Assembly (NCBI GenBank): GCA_003513495.1
Contig: DOPM01000057.1
Span: 62,001-126,000, forward strand
Direction of reading: 5' to 3'
Length of the DNA: 64,000 bases
Origin: Desulfosporosinus sp.
GTDB taxonomy: Bacteria > Bacillota > Desulfitobacteriia > Desulfitobacteriales > Desulfitobacteriaceae
Shown in pieces: positions 36,317-45,722 of the stretch. Made by a program: the position numbers and the translations under genes. Below the pieces are notes generated by a model. That model ran no database searches. It was not told the DNA's origin and saw nothing but the letters and a program-made list of their open reading frames with translations. The first letter of the stretch is position 1. The number at the start of each line of letters is the position of its first letter.

Positions 36317-38566
36317 CTACTTGTTCAAAACAGCTAAGATCTTCTCTGGTGTGAGAGGCATGTTTGACATAGAGGTTCCAAGTGCGTGATTAACGGCGTT
36401 GACTATGGCCGCAGCAACTGGAACAAAGGCAATCTCTCCAATGCTTTTAGCACCATACGGCCCTTCATCTCCACCTTGCTCAATTAAGAGGGTTTTGACT
36501 GTGGGCATGTCCGGAGCATTAAGAACATGATAATTTTTAAAGCTGCTACTTAGGATACTACCATCGTTCCCTACCTTGACTTCTTCATATAAGGCGTAGC
36601 CGATTCCCATTTGTACGCCGCCTTGGATCTGTCCTTCGACCATCCCAGGATTGATTGCTTTACCTATGTCATGAGCCGCCAGATAATCGAGGACCCTAAC
36701 CCTTCCCGTTGCAGTGTCAACTTCTACCTCTGCAAAATGCACTGCATAGGCGCCAGGATTCGATGTCCCATGATAGGTATGAGTAACGACAATGTCCGTA
36801 TTGTCCTTAACTTTGGCAGTTGTTGCAATGTCGCGATAACTTATTGAATTCTGCTCGTTTCCTAATACCCACACTCTCCCATTTTTGCACTCTAGATACT
36901 GCTTAGGCTTTTGCAAACTATAAGCCGCACATTCTAACAATTTCTCTTTTACTCGCTTTGCAACTTCAAAGGCGCAAGCACCACATATATAGGTTACTCT
37001 GCTTCCATAGGAGCCAAAATCATAAGGACCGTATTCTGTATCAGCTTCTAAAACGGTAATATTACTAAGATCAATATCTAAAACCTCTGCAGCAATTTGT
37101 GTGATCGAAGTAATCGTTCCACATCCTAACTCATGAAGACCGGTATTAAGAATGAAACTGCCATCCTCATTCATTTTAAGGGTCATCGTACTATGCTCAG
37201 GAAACCCACCATACATACCGTTTTTATGGGCTGCACAGGCTAATCCCACTCCTCTGCGAAATCTACCTTGATCTAAAACCCTAGTAAATCGTTCACTCCA
37301 ACTAAAGGCTTCAGCACCTTTCTCCAGGCACTCGATCACTTGGGCATTGCCTAGAGAAATATGCGAGGATTTGTCGAAGTCATAGGGATGGACAAGGTTT
37401 TGTCGTCTCAATTCTACAGGATCCATAGAAAGCCGTTTAGCTGCAGCGTCCATATGAATCTCTATGGCCGTCATGATTTCTGGGGCTCCCCATCCTCGGG
37501 CTCCACCTGCAACCGGCGTATTAGTGTAGACTGTCTTACCCGAATGTTCATAGTAAGGGATTCTATACAACTTACAGATCTTTTTGGACATTACATAGGT
37601 ATTGTCAATGGAACTGGTCGCATAAGCTCCAGCATCTACAATAGTCTCTACACTGCAATCCACAAGAATTCCCTCTTTAGTAACCTTGGTTCTTATTCTG
37701 GAGGACGTGGCCGGTCTAGTCATCGTAGAGATAATAGTATCTTCCCTCGTTAAAGTCAATTTGACAGGGTGCTTTACCTCCTTAGCTAAAAAAGCAGTAA
37801 TCGGTTCCAAGATGGTTTCTTGCCTTCCGCCGAAGGATCCGCCCATGGGTACTTTAATAACTCGTACTTTGTTATAGCTTAATTCTAATAAATCTGCGAC
37901 AATTGTTCTTACCCCAAAAACCCCTTGACAAGCCGCCCAAAGAGTCAGCTTTCCAGAGCTATCAAAGTCCGCCAGACAGACATGGGTTTCCATTGCCGCA
38001 TGATGCACTTTTTGAGTATTGGTTTTAGTTTCAATATCAATGCAATCATCAGGAAGTGGAAGCTGCTCACCTAGTTTAAGTTGGTATTGATGAAGCAAAT
38101 TCCCTTCAGGATGGATTTTTGTTTCCTGGTCATCCAGGGCTTTCTCAGGTGTACTTAGAACAGGCAATGCTTCATATTCCACTTGAATTAGTTCAATGGC
38201 CTGCCTAGCAATCTCCTTGCTGACAGCCACCACAACCGCCACTCGATCCCCCACGAACCTTACCTTCTCTGTTAAGAGACGCTCATCCTCTAAGCAAAAC
38301 TCTTGGTCTGGTATTATTCGATAGCGACTGTAGGTTTTCTTGGGGGTATTCAAGTGTGTAAAAACTCGAATAACCCCTGGGAGAGCTTCTGCTCTGCTAG
38401 TGTCAATTTTAATAATGCGCCCATGGGCAATTGGACTTAAGAGTAGTTTGGCATATAACATCTTTGGCAGCTTCATGTCACTTAAGTATTCTAAACTTCC
38501 TCTGACCTTTTGCGTTGCATCATGAATTGGATAAGTTCGTCCTACATAGTTTAAGTCCTTTTTCAA
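36317..38566 (-). CDS. Molybdopterin subunit of a xanthine dehydrogenase-family hydroxylase
   Basis: The 749-residue protein has the a/b hammerhead domain (about 10-115) and the molybdopterin-binding domains with GGSFGGRQE, the GARGWGAPE loop and the C-terminal GEIAFVPVAAAI block containing the active-site glutamate. It hydroxylates an aldehyde, purine or other heteroaromatic compound. The start is TTG at 38566 after GGGAG. It pairs with the CoxS subunit 118 bp downstream. Substrate cannot be fixed; the lack of an FAD subunit resembles two-component or MOP-type aldehyde oxidoreductases. Confidence 0.93.
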   Translation of the reverse strand: MKKDLNYVGRTYPIHDATQKVRGSLEYLSDMKLPKMLYAKLLLSPIAHGRIIKIDTSRAEALPGVIRVFTHLNTPKKTYSRYRIIPDQEFCLEDERLLTEKVRFVGDRVAVVVAVSKEIARQAIELIQVEYEALPVLSTPEKALDDQETKIHPEGNLLHQYQLKLGEQLPLPDDCIDIETKTNTQKVHHAAMETHVCLADFDSSGKLTLWAACQGVFGVRTIVADLLELSYNKVRVIKVPMGGSFGGRQETILEPITAFLAKEVKHPVKLTLTREDTIISTMTRPATSSRIRTKVTKEGILVDCSVETIVDAGAYATSSIDNTYVMSKKICKLYRIPYYEHSGKTVYTNTPVAGGARGWGAPEIMTAIEIHMDAAAKRLSMDPVELRRQNLVHPYDFDKSSHISLGNAQVIECLEKGAEAFSWSERFTRVLDQGRFRRGVGLACAAHKNGMYGGFPEHSTMTLKMNEDGSFILNTGLHELGCGTITSITQIAAEVLDIDLSNITVLEADTEYGPYDFGSYGSRVTYICGACAFEVAKRVKEKLLECAAYSLQKPKQYLECKNGRVWVLGNEQNSISYRDIATTAKVKDNTDIVVTHTYHGTSNPGAYAVHFAEVEVDTATGRVRVLDYLAAHDIGKAINPGMVEGQIQGGVQMGIGYALYEEVKVGNDGSILSSSFKNYHVLNAPDMPTVKTLLIEQGGDEGPYGAKSIGEIAFVPVAAAIVNAVNHALGTSMSNMPLTPEKILAVLNK

Positions 38567-38691
38567 TTACTCTCACTCCCTCAGCTTTTGACACTTATGT
38601 ATACTACATCGGATTGTACTATTAGCCCTTTTGTTATATATTTTAAATATCTACCGGAATACTTAAAGAGACTATAAGTAATAAGGAGGCA

Positions 38692-39378
38692 ATGCAGGTG
38701 TTTAAGTTTAATGTAGAGGAAGAGCTAAGCTGTAAAATAGAAGGTACTGGAAAGTTTATTGCAAAAAAAGGGGCCATGATTGCCTTTAAAGGGAACTTTA
38801 AGTTTGACAAAATGTTGCTTGGCCCAGACAATGGCGGAGGATTAATGGGCTCTCTCTTAGGTCTGGCAAAAAGATCACTAACCGGGGAAAACATTGAACT
38901 CATGACCGTTGAAGGTTCAGGCATTATATATTTAGCCAAAAATGCTTATCATGTATCAGTTTTCGAACTTGAGCCAGGGGATTGCTTATCCGTTGAGAGT
39001 GAAAACCTGCTCGCTTTTCCTACCGAGCTTAAATACGATGTCCGCTTTGTAGGGAGTGGAGTATTATCACAAAAAGGATTAGCATCCACTGTCCTGACCA
39101 ACATTTCTAACCTGCCTCAACAAGTTGCCGTAATAACCGATGGTAATCCTCTCATGCTTGAAGCACCCTGTGTTGTTGATCCTGATGCTGTCGTAGCTTG
39201 GACAAGCAGCCCTAATGGCGGTGGAGATCCAAGTGTGGCCATGAATAACTTTAGCTGGAAAACAGCAATTGGACAAACTTCTGGGGAATCCTATCAGTTC
39301 CAGTTTAATCAAACAGGCCAAATGGTTCTTGTTCAACCATCGGAGAGATTATCAGGATTAAAAATTAGTGTTGATTGA
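38692..39378 (+). CDS. AIM24-family protein
   Basis: The 228-residue protein matches the AIM24/TIGR00266-like family, a beta-rich fold with the typical phrases LGPDNGGGLMGSLLG-like insert, GSGIIYLAKN and GNPLMLEAPCVVDPDAVVAW. Its function in bacteria is unknown. It has no signal peptide or membrane helix. AAGGAGG lies five bases before the ATG. It is a single plus-strand gene with a terminator at 39490-39516. Confidence 0.85.
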   Translation: MQVFKFNVEEELSCKIEGTGKFIAKKGAMIAFKGNFKFDKMLLGPDNGGGLMGSLLGLAKRSLTGENIELMTVEGSGIIYLAKNAYHVSVFELEPGDCLSVESENLLAFPTELKYDVRFVGSGVLSQKGLASTVLTNISNLPQQVAVITDGNPLMLEAPCVVDPDAVVAWTSSPNGGGDPSVAMNNFSWKTAIGQTSGESYQFQFNQTGQMVLVQPSERLSGLKISVD

Positions 39379-39489
39379 TTGCTGTCATGTTCATTTTTAA
39401 TTATAGCATTAATTGTCACTTCTAAGTGTACTAGATACTATTCTAAGAACATAATCTTTCGATCCTTTGGATAATATCGAATTTTCAAG

Positions 39490-39516
39490 ACACCCCTTCA
39501 TTAAGAAGGGGTGTTT
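39490..39516 (+). terminator. Terminator of the AIM24 gene
   Basis: A 10-bp GC-rich stem (ACACCCCTTC and complement) with a 5-base loop, followed by TTT on the plus strand. Confidence 0.85.
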
Positions 39517-39635
39517 AATGCTAGGATCTCATCTCTAAACCTAAATCGTACCTTCATTGGGGCTAAATCTTAAAAAAAGCCGAGGCTGCGCCTAGGTCCT
39601 TTGTTAAGGAACCATCCATATAAAACGAAGTATCC

Positions 39636-39713
39636 TGTCATTCTGAACGTAGTGAAGAATCTATCCCGCTTTGTACCAAAACTCGGGTAAATAAGATTCT
39701 TCGCTGTGGCTCC
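39636..39713. repeat. Palindromic intergenic repeat, variant copy 4
   Basis: A diverged relative with TGTCATTCTGAACGTAGTG and GAAGAATCT arms and a longer unrelated centre. Confidence 0.6.
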
Positions 39714-39742
39714 GTTAAACTTGTACTTTCTGATCTATCAAA

Positions 39743-39772
39743 AAGGCACTGAGACCAAAGTCCCAGTGCCTT
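39743..39772 (-). terminator. Terminator of the leuCD-type operon
   Basis: A 13-bp stem with one mismatch and a 4-base loop, followed by TTTTT on the minus strand, 23 bp after the small-subunit stop codon. Confidence 0.9.
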
Positions 39773-39794
39773 AAGCATAGCTACTATTTTTGAA

Positions 39795-40316
39795 TCAATA
39801 GTTTTTATCTGCGTAACCAACCCAGCCGCCTTCTTTGACAAGTGTCTTGTCAAACTCGCCGACTTTAAAATTAATTTCTTCTGATTGGTCTGATGAAGTC
39901 ACAATAATTTTATTATTATCAATATCAATGGTTATTGACGTGTCTTTCCCAGCGTAGTTCTCAAAAAGATATTGGATCTTATCTGTTGGTAATTCTATAG
40001 CAAACATGCCGCAATTGTACATATTCTGTCTGAAGATTCTTGCGTAGCTTTCAGCAATTACGACATTGATTCCGTTTACTTCTAATGCCCATGGAGCATG
40101 TTCTCTGGAGGAACCACAACCAAAATTAGCTCTTGTAAGAATCACAGCTTTGTCCTTAATATCTTCATTGCTAAAACCACCAAGAGTCAAATCCTCTAAT
40201 AAATAAGGTTTCAAGGCCTCTTTAGTGATTTCAGTAAGATACCGTGCCGGAATAATTTCGTCTGTATTAATATCGCTTCTATCCAGGAATAAGACTTTTC
40301 CGCTAAATTCTTTCAT
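39795..40316 (-). CDS. leuD: LeuD-type hydro-lyase small subunit
   Basis: The 173-residue protein is the swivel domain of a two-subunit aconitase-family hydro-lyase. It has DINTDEIIPARYL and the GCGSSREHAPWAL substrate-loop motif. It starts 15 bp after the large subunit, with AGGAGGG upstream, so the two form one enzyme. Isopropylmalate dehydratase is the default reading, but no other leucine gene is near, and related pairs act on dimethylmalate or homoaconitate; the exact substrate is uncertain. Confidence 0.9.
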   Translation of the reverse strand: MKEFSGKVLFLDRSDINTDEIIPARYLTEITKEALKPYLLEDLTLGGFSNEDIKDKAVILTRANFGCGSSREHAPWALEVNGINVVIAESYARIFRQNMYNCGMFAIELPTDKIQYLFENYAGKDTSITIDIDNNKIIVTSSDQSEEINFKVGEFDKTLVKEGGWVGYADKNY

Positions 40317-40331
40317 TTTTCCCTCCTGTGC

Positions 40332-41618
40332 TTATGCTTTATATAACTGAGAATTTGTTATTTTTCCTTCAAGGGCAGAAGCTGCAGCGGTAGCAGGACT
40401 CATAAGATGAACTGTACCGCCTTTCCCCATCCTGCCATTAAAATTACGGTTTGTTGTGGAAGCACAGGCTTCACCATTGGCTAGGACCCCATTACTCATG
40501 CCAAGACAAGCTCCGCAGGTTGGGTTTGTAACGCAAAAACCAGCATTCTGAAAAATCTCAATGATTCCTTCTTTTAAGGCCATGGAATAAATGTCAGGCG
40601 TAGCAGGGCTTACAATGGCACGTACCTCATCACTTATCTTTTTATCCTTTAGGATACTTGCAGCAATTCTTAGATCTTCTATACGGCCATTGGTACAACT
40701 TCCTATATAAACCTGATCAATTTTTGTATCTGACATATCATTGACCGTTTTAACTTGGTCTGGTTTGTATCCAAAAGTAACCATTGGTTCTAAATTCGTA
40801 ACATCATATTCATATACCTTCTCATAGGAAGCATCTGCATCGGAAATCCACTTTGAGTATTCTGTCAAAGCGTCTTCTTTCGTATTAAATTCGTCTTTAA
40901 TAAATTCCCAAAGGTATTCGACGGTTGTCATATCCGGATAGCATATACCACAAGTACCTCCGGCTTCAATAGCCATATTACACAATGTCATACGTGATTC
41001 CATTGACATGGCATCGACAACTGGTCCTGTAAATTCTATGACCATGTTTGTTGCACCGTTTACAGTCAATTCTTTAATAATGAAGAGGATCAGGTCTTTT
41101 GCGTAAACACCAGGTCTTAAGGTGCCATTAAGCACAAATTTAATTGTTTTAGGAAAATGGAAGGCACATACACCCTTTAGTATACCTACTTCAAGGTCAG
41201 TCGTTCCGACACCTGCGGCAAAAGCTCCAAAGGCTCCATGAGTACATGTGTGGGAATCCCCCATTATTACTGTATAACCCGGTCTGACAAATCCTTTTTC
41301 CGGAAATATCGCATGACAAACACCATTTCTTCCAATGTCAAAAAAGTCTTTAATACCGTGCCTTTTAGCCCAATCCCGCAGGATCTTTCCCTGTTCGGCA
41401 GTTTTAGAATCTTTTGCAGGTGTGACATGGTCTATGACAGCTTTTATTTTCGTGGGGTCAAAGACTCTGTCCATTCCTCTTGCCATAAGATCTGTGATTG
41501 CAATGGGTGTGGTAATTTCGTGACAGAAAACCCTATCCAATTTTAAAACATGCGTATCAGGAAACGGCATATTTACCCTGTGTGCATCAAATATTTTTTC
41601 AGCTATTGTTTTTCCCAT
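40332..41618 (-). CDS. leuC: LeuC-type hydro-lyase large subunit
   Basis: The 428-residue protein carries the 4Fe-4S cluster of an aconitase-family dehydratase. Cluster cysteines appear in IGSCTNGR and NPTCGACLG, and MGDSHTCTHGAFGAFAAGVGT is the family motif. It belongs to the shorter archaeal/clostridial HacA type rather than the 466-residue enterobacterial LeuC. AAGGAG precedes the ATG. A good sigma-A promoter and a FadR-like dyad lie upstream (41706-41751), which suggests control by a GntR-type regulator rather than by leucine attenuation. No T-box was seen. Confidence 0.9.
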   Translation of the reverse strand: MGKTIAEKIFDAHRVNMPFPDTHVLKLDRVFCHEITTPIAITDLMARGMDRVFDPTKIKAVIDHVTPAKDSKTAEQGKILRDWAKRHGIKDFFDIGRNGVCHAIFPEKGFVRPGYTVIMGDSHTCTHGAFGAFAAGVGTTDLEVGILKGVCAFHFPKTIKFVLNGTLRPGVYAKDLILFIIKELTVNGATNMVIEFTGPVVDAMSMESRMTLCNMAIEAGGTCGICYPDMTTVEYLWEFIKDEFNTKEDALTEYSKWISDADASYEKVYEYDVTNLEPMVTFGYKPDQVKTVNDMSDTKIDQVYIGSCTNGRIEDLRIAASILKDKKISDEVRAIVSPATPDIYSMALKEGIIEIFQNAGFCVTNPTCGACLGMSNGVLANGEACASTTNRNFNGRMGKGGTVHLMSPATAAASALEGKITNSQLYKA

Positions 41619-41705
41619 TTTTATCTCCTTTTTAGCGAAGTCTCTCGTTTAAGCCAATTGTGTAAACCTTCTACTCTATTCTATAACAAATTCTTGTAGG
41701 ATAAA

Positions 41706-41734
41706 AGTATATAATTACACTCTTTTAAACTCAA
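41706..41734 (-). promoter_or_regulatory. Sigma-A promoter of the leuCD-type operon
   Basis: On the minus strand TTGAGT, a 17-base spacer and TATACT form a good sigma-A promoter about 90 bases upstream of the large-subunit start. Confidence 0.75.
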
Positions 41735-41751
41735 CTTGGTCGTACCAGTTG
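41732..41751. promoter_or_regulatory. FadR/GntR-like operator overlapping the -35 box
   Basis: The 20-bp imperfect dyad CAACTTGGTCGTACCAGTTG resembles the FadR-subfamily operator pattern (A-x-CTGGTC-x-GACCAG-x-T) and overlaps the -35 box by three bases, a position suited to repression. No GntR gene is in the window. Confidence 0.55.
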
Positions 41752-41839
41752 GACTTTATAATAACATCAATCATCTAACATTCAAGTGTTACCTTTTTCC
41801 ATGTGGATAGGACTTACAGATCTCAGGTTTTAAAAAAGT

Positions 41840-41875
41840 ACAAGTCCCCTCGGTACTATGTTCGAGGGGACTTGT
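41840..41875 (-). terminator. Terminator of the YcdB/SLH gene
   Basis: A 13-bp GC-rich stem with a 10-base loop, followed on the minus strand by TTTTTT, 16 bp past the stop codon. Confidence 0.9.
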
Positions 41876-41890
41876 GCTTTGATGAGAATA

Positions 41891-44119
41891 CTAATTACGC
41901 CAACCTAACGCCCTAAACAGTGCGGTTGCGGCTTCAGCACGGGTTACTGTTTCGCGTGGGGCTAATAGTTCCCCCTCTACCTTAATAATCCCTGTACTGC
42001 TGGCTATGGCGACATAGCCATGAGCATCCGAGCTGATTTGATCAGCATCCTTGTAGCCAACTTGATAGATATTTTTGAGTTCTGCTATCTTATTCAGCTG
42101 AATATAGCGCAGTAAAATTTTTGCTAATAATTCACGATTTACAGGATCGCCAGATTTGATGTCTTCCTTTAACCATCCTAGCTCTTTGGCCTTACTGATA
42201 ACTTCTTTTTCCGTTAGATCAGCATTTCCCCATACTCCAAATCGGCTAAGATACATGGCACGCATCATAGAGTCAACACTTATCTTCTCAAGAGGTTTAA
42301 AGCTGTTCCCATAATCACCAAATAACCCAGCTTGCCCAAGAGCTGCAATCTCTGCAGCTCCGTTAACCCCAGTCAAATCCGTAAAACCAAATGGTTTTGG
42401 CCCCTTTTCAACTGGCTGTCCCTGATAATCAAGCAATTCTCCGCTTTTGGCGTCCAAGATGTTTGAGGCTTGGATACTGCGGTCTTTGACGATTGGCAAA
42501 TAGACTAACCGTAAATCACCCGGCATTCCATTGGTATAGATACGAACGTAGGTGAGGGTTAAAGGACGTGCCTTAAGGAAGGACTCTACAGCCTTATCTT
42601 TGCTGAGAATTCCAGAAACGCTAGGCAGATCATATTCAGACCAGTTCAGTTCAAAATTTGTAACTTTGCCGGTGACAGGATCGACGTTGACAATCATTCC
42701 ATTTTCCGGAAAATCAATCCCATTGACCACTCGTTTATAAGAGAAGGCCTGATTATTCCATGGTTCCGGGTTCATTTTACTGGACATTTCTATTTCTGGA
42801 TCTAGTACAACCTGAGTAAATCGCTCGGGTTGAACCTTTTTCAGGAACTCCTCAGCAAGATTTTGAGCGGCTGCTCGGTCAAATTTCATTTCAGTCTTGT
42901 CGTTCGGTTGAGTAGAGAAAGAAAAACCATATAGTTCACCAGTTGAAGCGCTGACTCTTGCACTCAGGTATTGAGGATGTCCTTGCTCTTTATTGGGCGT
43001 CATATTACTCCAGTCAAAGCTCCAGATACGCTTGTCAGTACTGCGCCATTCCTTACCTAGATTTGCACTGCGTAACGTTAAATTTGTAGGAATCTCAATC
43101 CAGCGCTTGACCGCTGCAATCGCCTCATCCTGTTTAAGAAGCTTGGCCGTGCGGTCCACTTCTTGTTGTTCCTGAGGGGTCAGAACTGGGACTGTATCAT
43201 TTGCTAATCCAGACCTTGACTCCTTAGCACTTCCCATTCCCCCAACGCCGTAAGCATCAGTGGCCAGCCATTCTCCTGGATTTAGTTGAAGTGGTTTACC
43301 CGTTAAGGCATCAATTGCCCCTCCACTATTATCTCCTTTTAATCGATAGACAAGCTTTGCTTCCTGCTTTTGCCCAACAGTCAGAGGTCTATAGTAGGAT
43401 GGAATCCAGTATTCCAGTTTAAAAAATGGTGCCGCAGTGAACGCCTGCTGCGCCTGCTCAATACTAATTACACCCTTTGCATCAGGCGCCTTCACGTCAT
43501 TCCAGTTGAGATTGTACGAAGTAACGTGACCATAGTTACTTGAAACTTGCACATTAACTCCATTGTTCAGGAAGGGTACACCGTTGATAAGCCGCTGATA
43601 CTGAAACGAATAATTAAAGGACCCATAACTTAAGGGTACGATCTCTAACTCATTAGGAATTAAGCGTAATTCCTCAGTTCGCTTTCCAATTAAACGACTT
43701 AGTAATTTCTCGCTGATTTCTTGCGCCCTCGCTTTAGAAATGGTCGGGACCGATGGACTATTGGCTAATTGATCTTCATTTTTCCAATAGTTCATACTTA
43801 CAATATCCCCATTTAGGGCGTTTACCTCTGCTGCGAACTCTCCTGGTCGTTCCGCTGTACCATTCCAACGTAAAGCCCAAACATGACGATCATCGTATGT
43901 ATTGTAAGAAGAGCTAAAATCTGTGTATTCACTTGGAACATCGAAGTTCGTCTTAACGATTTGAATTGCTTTTTCTAGGTTCACTGCTTGAATAGCTAAA
44001 GTCCCGACAGCTGGAAATGCACTAGTTTCTCCTGCTAAAGCTAAGGGCGCAGAAGTCGCTGGTACTAGTAAACAAGCGACAACAATCCCAGCCAGGAGAG
44101 AACGCCAATTATTTTTCAT
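41891..44119 (-). CDS. Secreted YcdB/YcdC-type protein with S-layer homology region
   Basis: The 742-residue protein has a signal peptide (about 1-30, ending near PLALAGE) and two tandem YcdB/YcdC (PepSY-like) repeats, each with a WSFDWS/RWNG-type block followed by FSYKRVVNGIDFPENG-type sequence. The C-terminus (about 600-742) has S-layer homology-like segments, ending GYVAIASSTGIIKVEGE and TVTRAEAATALFRALGW, which would bind secondary cell-wall polymer. It is probably a wall-anchored surface protein of unknown role. GGGAGG precedes the ATG. Confidence 0.85.
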   Translation of the reverse strand: MKNNWRSLLAGIVVACLLVPATSAPLALAGETSAFPAVGTLAIQAVNLEKAIQIVKTNFDVPSEYTDFSSSYNTYDDRHVWALRWNGTAERPGEFAAEVNALNGDIVSMNYWKNEDQLANSPSVPTISKARAQEISEKLLSRLIGKRTEELRLIPNELEIVPLSYGSFNYSFQYQRLINGVPFLNNGVNVQVSSNYGHVTSYNLNWNDVKAPDAKGVISIEQAQQAFTAAPFFKLEYWIPSYYRPLTVGQKQEAKLVYRLKGDNSGGAIDALTGKPLQLNPGEWLATDAYGVGGMGSAKESRSGLANDTVPVLTPQEQQEVDRTAKLLKQDEAIAAVKRWIEIPTNLTLRSANLGKEWRSTDKRIWSFDWSNMTPNKEQGHPQYLSARVSASTGELYGFSFSTQPNDKTEMKFDRAAAQNLAEEFLKKVQPERFTQVVLDPEIEMSSKMNPEPWNNQAFSYKRVVNGIDFPENGMIVNVDPVTGKVTNFELNWSEYDLPSVSGILSKDKAVESFLKARPLTLTYVRIYTNGMPGDLRLVYLPIVKDRSIQASNILDAKSGELLDYQGQPVEKGPKPFGFTDLTGVNGAAEIAALGQAGLFGDYGNSFKPLEKISVDSMMRAMYLSRFGVWGNADLTEKEVISKAKELGWLKEDIKSGDPVNRELLAKILLRYIQLNKIAELKNIYQVGYKDADQISSDAHGYVAIASSTGIIKVEGELLAPRETVTRAEAATALFRALGWRN

Positions 44120-44513
44120 CTATTATCTACCTCCCAAATTCGTGGTTCGATGTTCGATATTCGTAGTTCGAACTTGAATAGATTCTTTTGATTAGGGGGA
44201 ATTCATGAATTGCCCCTACAGGTTTCTACTATTATGTTCTCGAAAGGTCCCTCCTTTAACTTCTATTTTTTTCTCTCGGCACGCTAAAGCCATAAAGACT
44301 GGAATGGTGTGCATGTAAATGTTACCTATTACCTATAATTATAGACGCAGTTGGGCCGTGTTTCTGACAAAAAAGTTATCGACATTATTATGTATAATTC
44401 TATGATCATCGCTTTCTGCAGATACTTACTTGAAAATTTACTCCTATGGGCGTCTAGGCGTCTATAAGAAATAGGCCATCTGCATAAAAACGCAAATGAC
44501 CTACATCAATTAT
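44120..44513. other. Leader of the SLH gene and gap to dinB
   Basis: Close to the SLH start, 44139-44173 holds several TTCG words spaced seven or eight bases apart (ATCGAAC on the minus strand). The dinB terminator is at 44472-44503. No gene was found. Confidence 0.55.
44472..44503 (-). terminator. Terminator of dinB
   Basis: On the minus strand TAGGTCATTTGC pairs with GCAGATGGCCTA through G-U wobbles and is followed by TTTCTT. The plus strand cannot form the same helix, so it works in the dinB direction. Confidence 0.75.
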
Positions 44514-45680
44514 TCACAAAAGTCTAGCTCTTGTAATACTTTGCTCACCATACTTCTCCTTTACTAAATCAAGGACCTTAGTGAGATTTTCGCGTTCGAG
44601 CTGAGGTTCCTCAAATAAGGACAATTGATTTTGTACCTGATCAGTCAGGTTAGATAAGGTAATACCAATTAATCTCAGGGGCTGTTTAAGGGATAACTCT
44701 CGTAACAAGCTACAGGCTTCTTGATAAATCACATCATCCAGGTCTGTAGCCAATGGCAGTGTGCGGGAACGGGTTAACGTTTGAAAATCTGCATACCGCA
44801 CTTTTAAGGTCACGGTTTTTCCTTTGAGAGACTCTTTACGTAAGCTCCGACCCACATCGACGGCTAGCTTCAATAAAGTCGTCTCCAAAAGATCATAATC
44901 ACCAATATCCACTTCAAACGTGGTCTCACGACCGACTGATTTAATGACGCGATCACTTTCCACGGGACGATCGTCAATTCCCTGAGCTAACTGGTAAAGC
45001 TGGCTGCCCAAAGATCCAAATAGTTTAGTTAAGGATATCAATTCCAGTCTGCGTAAGTCCCTTACAGTTTTAATCTTATGAATATGCAATTTCTCTGCGG
45101 TCTTTGCTCCTACCCCCCAGATCCTCTCTACAGGCAAAGGATCAAGAAACTCCTGGATTTCATTGGGTTGCACAATGACAAAGCCATTGGGTTTTTTAAG
45201 GTCTGAGGCAAGTTTCGCTAAAAACTTATTGCAGGCCATGCCTACTGAAGCAGTTAAATTTAATTCCTGTTGGATGCGTTCTTTTATCGTTAGCGCAATT
45301 TTATCCCCAGGACCAAATAAGCTCGTAGAACCAGTAACATCCAAAAAGGCCTCATCCAGAGAAATAGGCTCAACCATGGGGGTATACGTCAAAAATATTT
45401 GCCGGATTTGCGAAGAGACTTCACGATATTTCCGTCCATTCACCGGCAAGAAAACTGCTGACGGACAACGTCGCGCAGCTTCAGCAATAGGCATTGCTGA
45501 ACGTATCCCATAGTTACGGGCTTCATAAGATGCCGCAGAAACTACACCCCTGCTATTAGGTCTGCCCCCAACAACGACAGGCTTTCCCATTAGGGTAGGA
45601 TAGTCTCGCTGCTCGACAGAGGCATAGAAAGCGTCCATATCTACATGTAATATCTTGCGATGGTTTGTCCAAACATCCAT
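44514..45680 (-). CDS. dinB: DNA polymerase IV
   Basis: The 388-residue Y-family polymerase has the catalytic motifs HVDMDAFYASVEQ and SLDEAFLDVT, the helix-hairpin-helix region around IWGVGAKTAEKL and a little-finger domain. The C-terminal NQLSLF is a beta-clamp binding motif. It performs translesion synthesis. GAGGAAACC precedes the ATG. A small unknown gene lies 42 bp upstream in the same direction. Confidence 0.96.
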   Translation of the reverse strand: MDVWTNHRKILHVDMDAFYASVEQRDYPTLMGKPVVVGGRPNSRGVVSAASYEARNYGIRSAMPIAEAARRCPSAVFLPVNGRKYREVSSQIRQIFLTYTPMVEPISLDEAFLDVTGSTSLFGPGDKIALTIKERIQQELNLTASVGMACNKFLAKLASDLKKPNGFVIVQPNEIQEFLDPLPVERIWGVGAKTAEKLHIHKIKTVRDLRRLELISLTKLFGSLGSQLYQLAQGIDDRPVESDRVIKSVGRETTFEVDIGDYDLLETTLLKLAVDVGRSLRKESLKGKTVTLKVRYADFQTLTRSRTLPLATDLDDVIYQEACSLLRELSLKQPLRLIGITLSNLTDQVQNQLSLFEEPQLERENLTKVLDLVKEKYGEQSITRARLL

Positions 45681-45722
45681 GGTTTCCTCATAGAGTACAG
45701 ATTTTATAACAGCCTAGGTTGC

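Larger units (their letters stand above)
39379..39794. other. Intergenic region between convergent genes
   Basis: The gap holds two terminators (39490-39516 and 39743-39772) and a variant palindromic repeat (39636-39713). No gene was found. Confidence 0.6.

Noticed and set aside
37361..37753. 130-codon plus-strand frame opposite the molybdopterin subunit
   Set aside because: It is the complement of a conserved coding region and matches no family.
41619..41830. T-box leader for the leuCD-type operon
   Set aside because: The conserved AGGGTGG-type motif and specifier stem are absent.
44281..44340. Possible cyclic-di-GMP riboswitch (ACGC-AAAGCCATA-like words)
   Set aside because: Only one short part resembles the class; the 5' half is missing and no gene follows on that strand.
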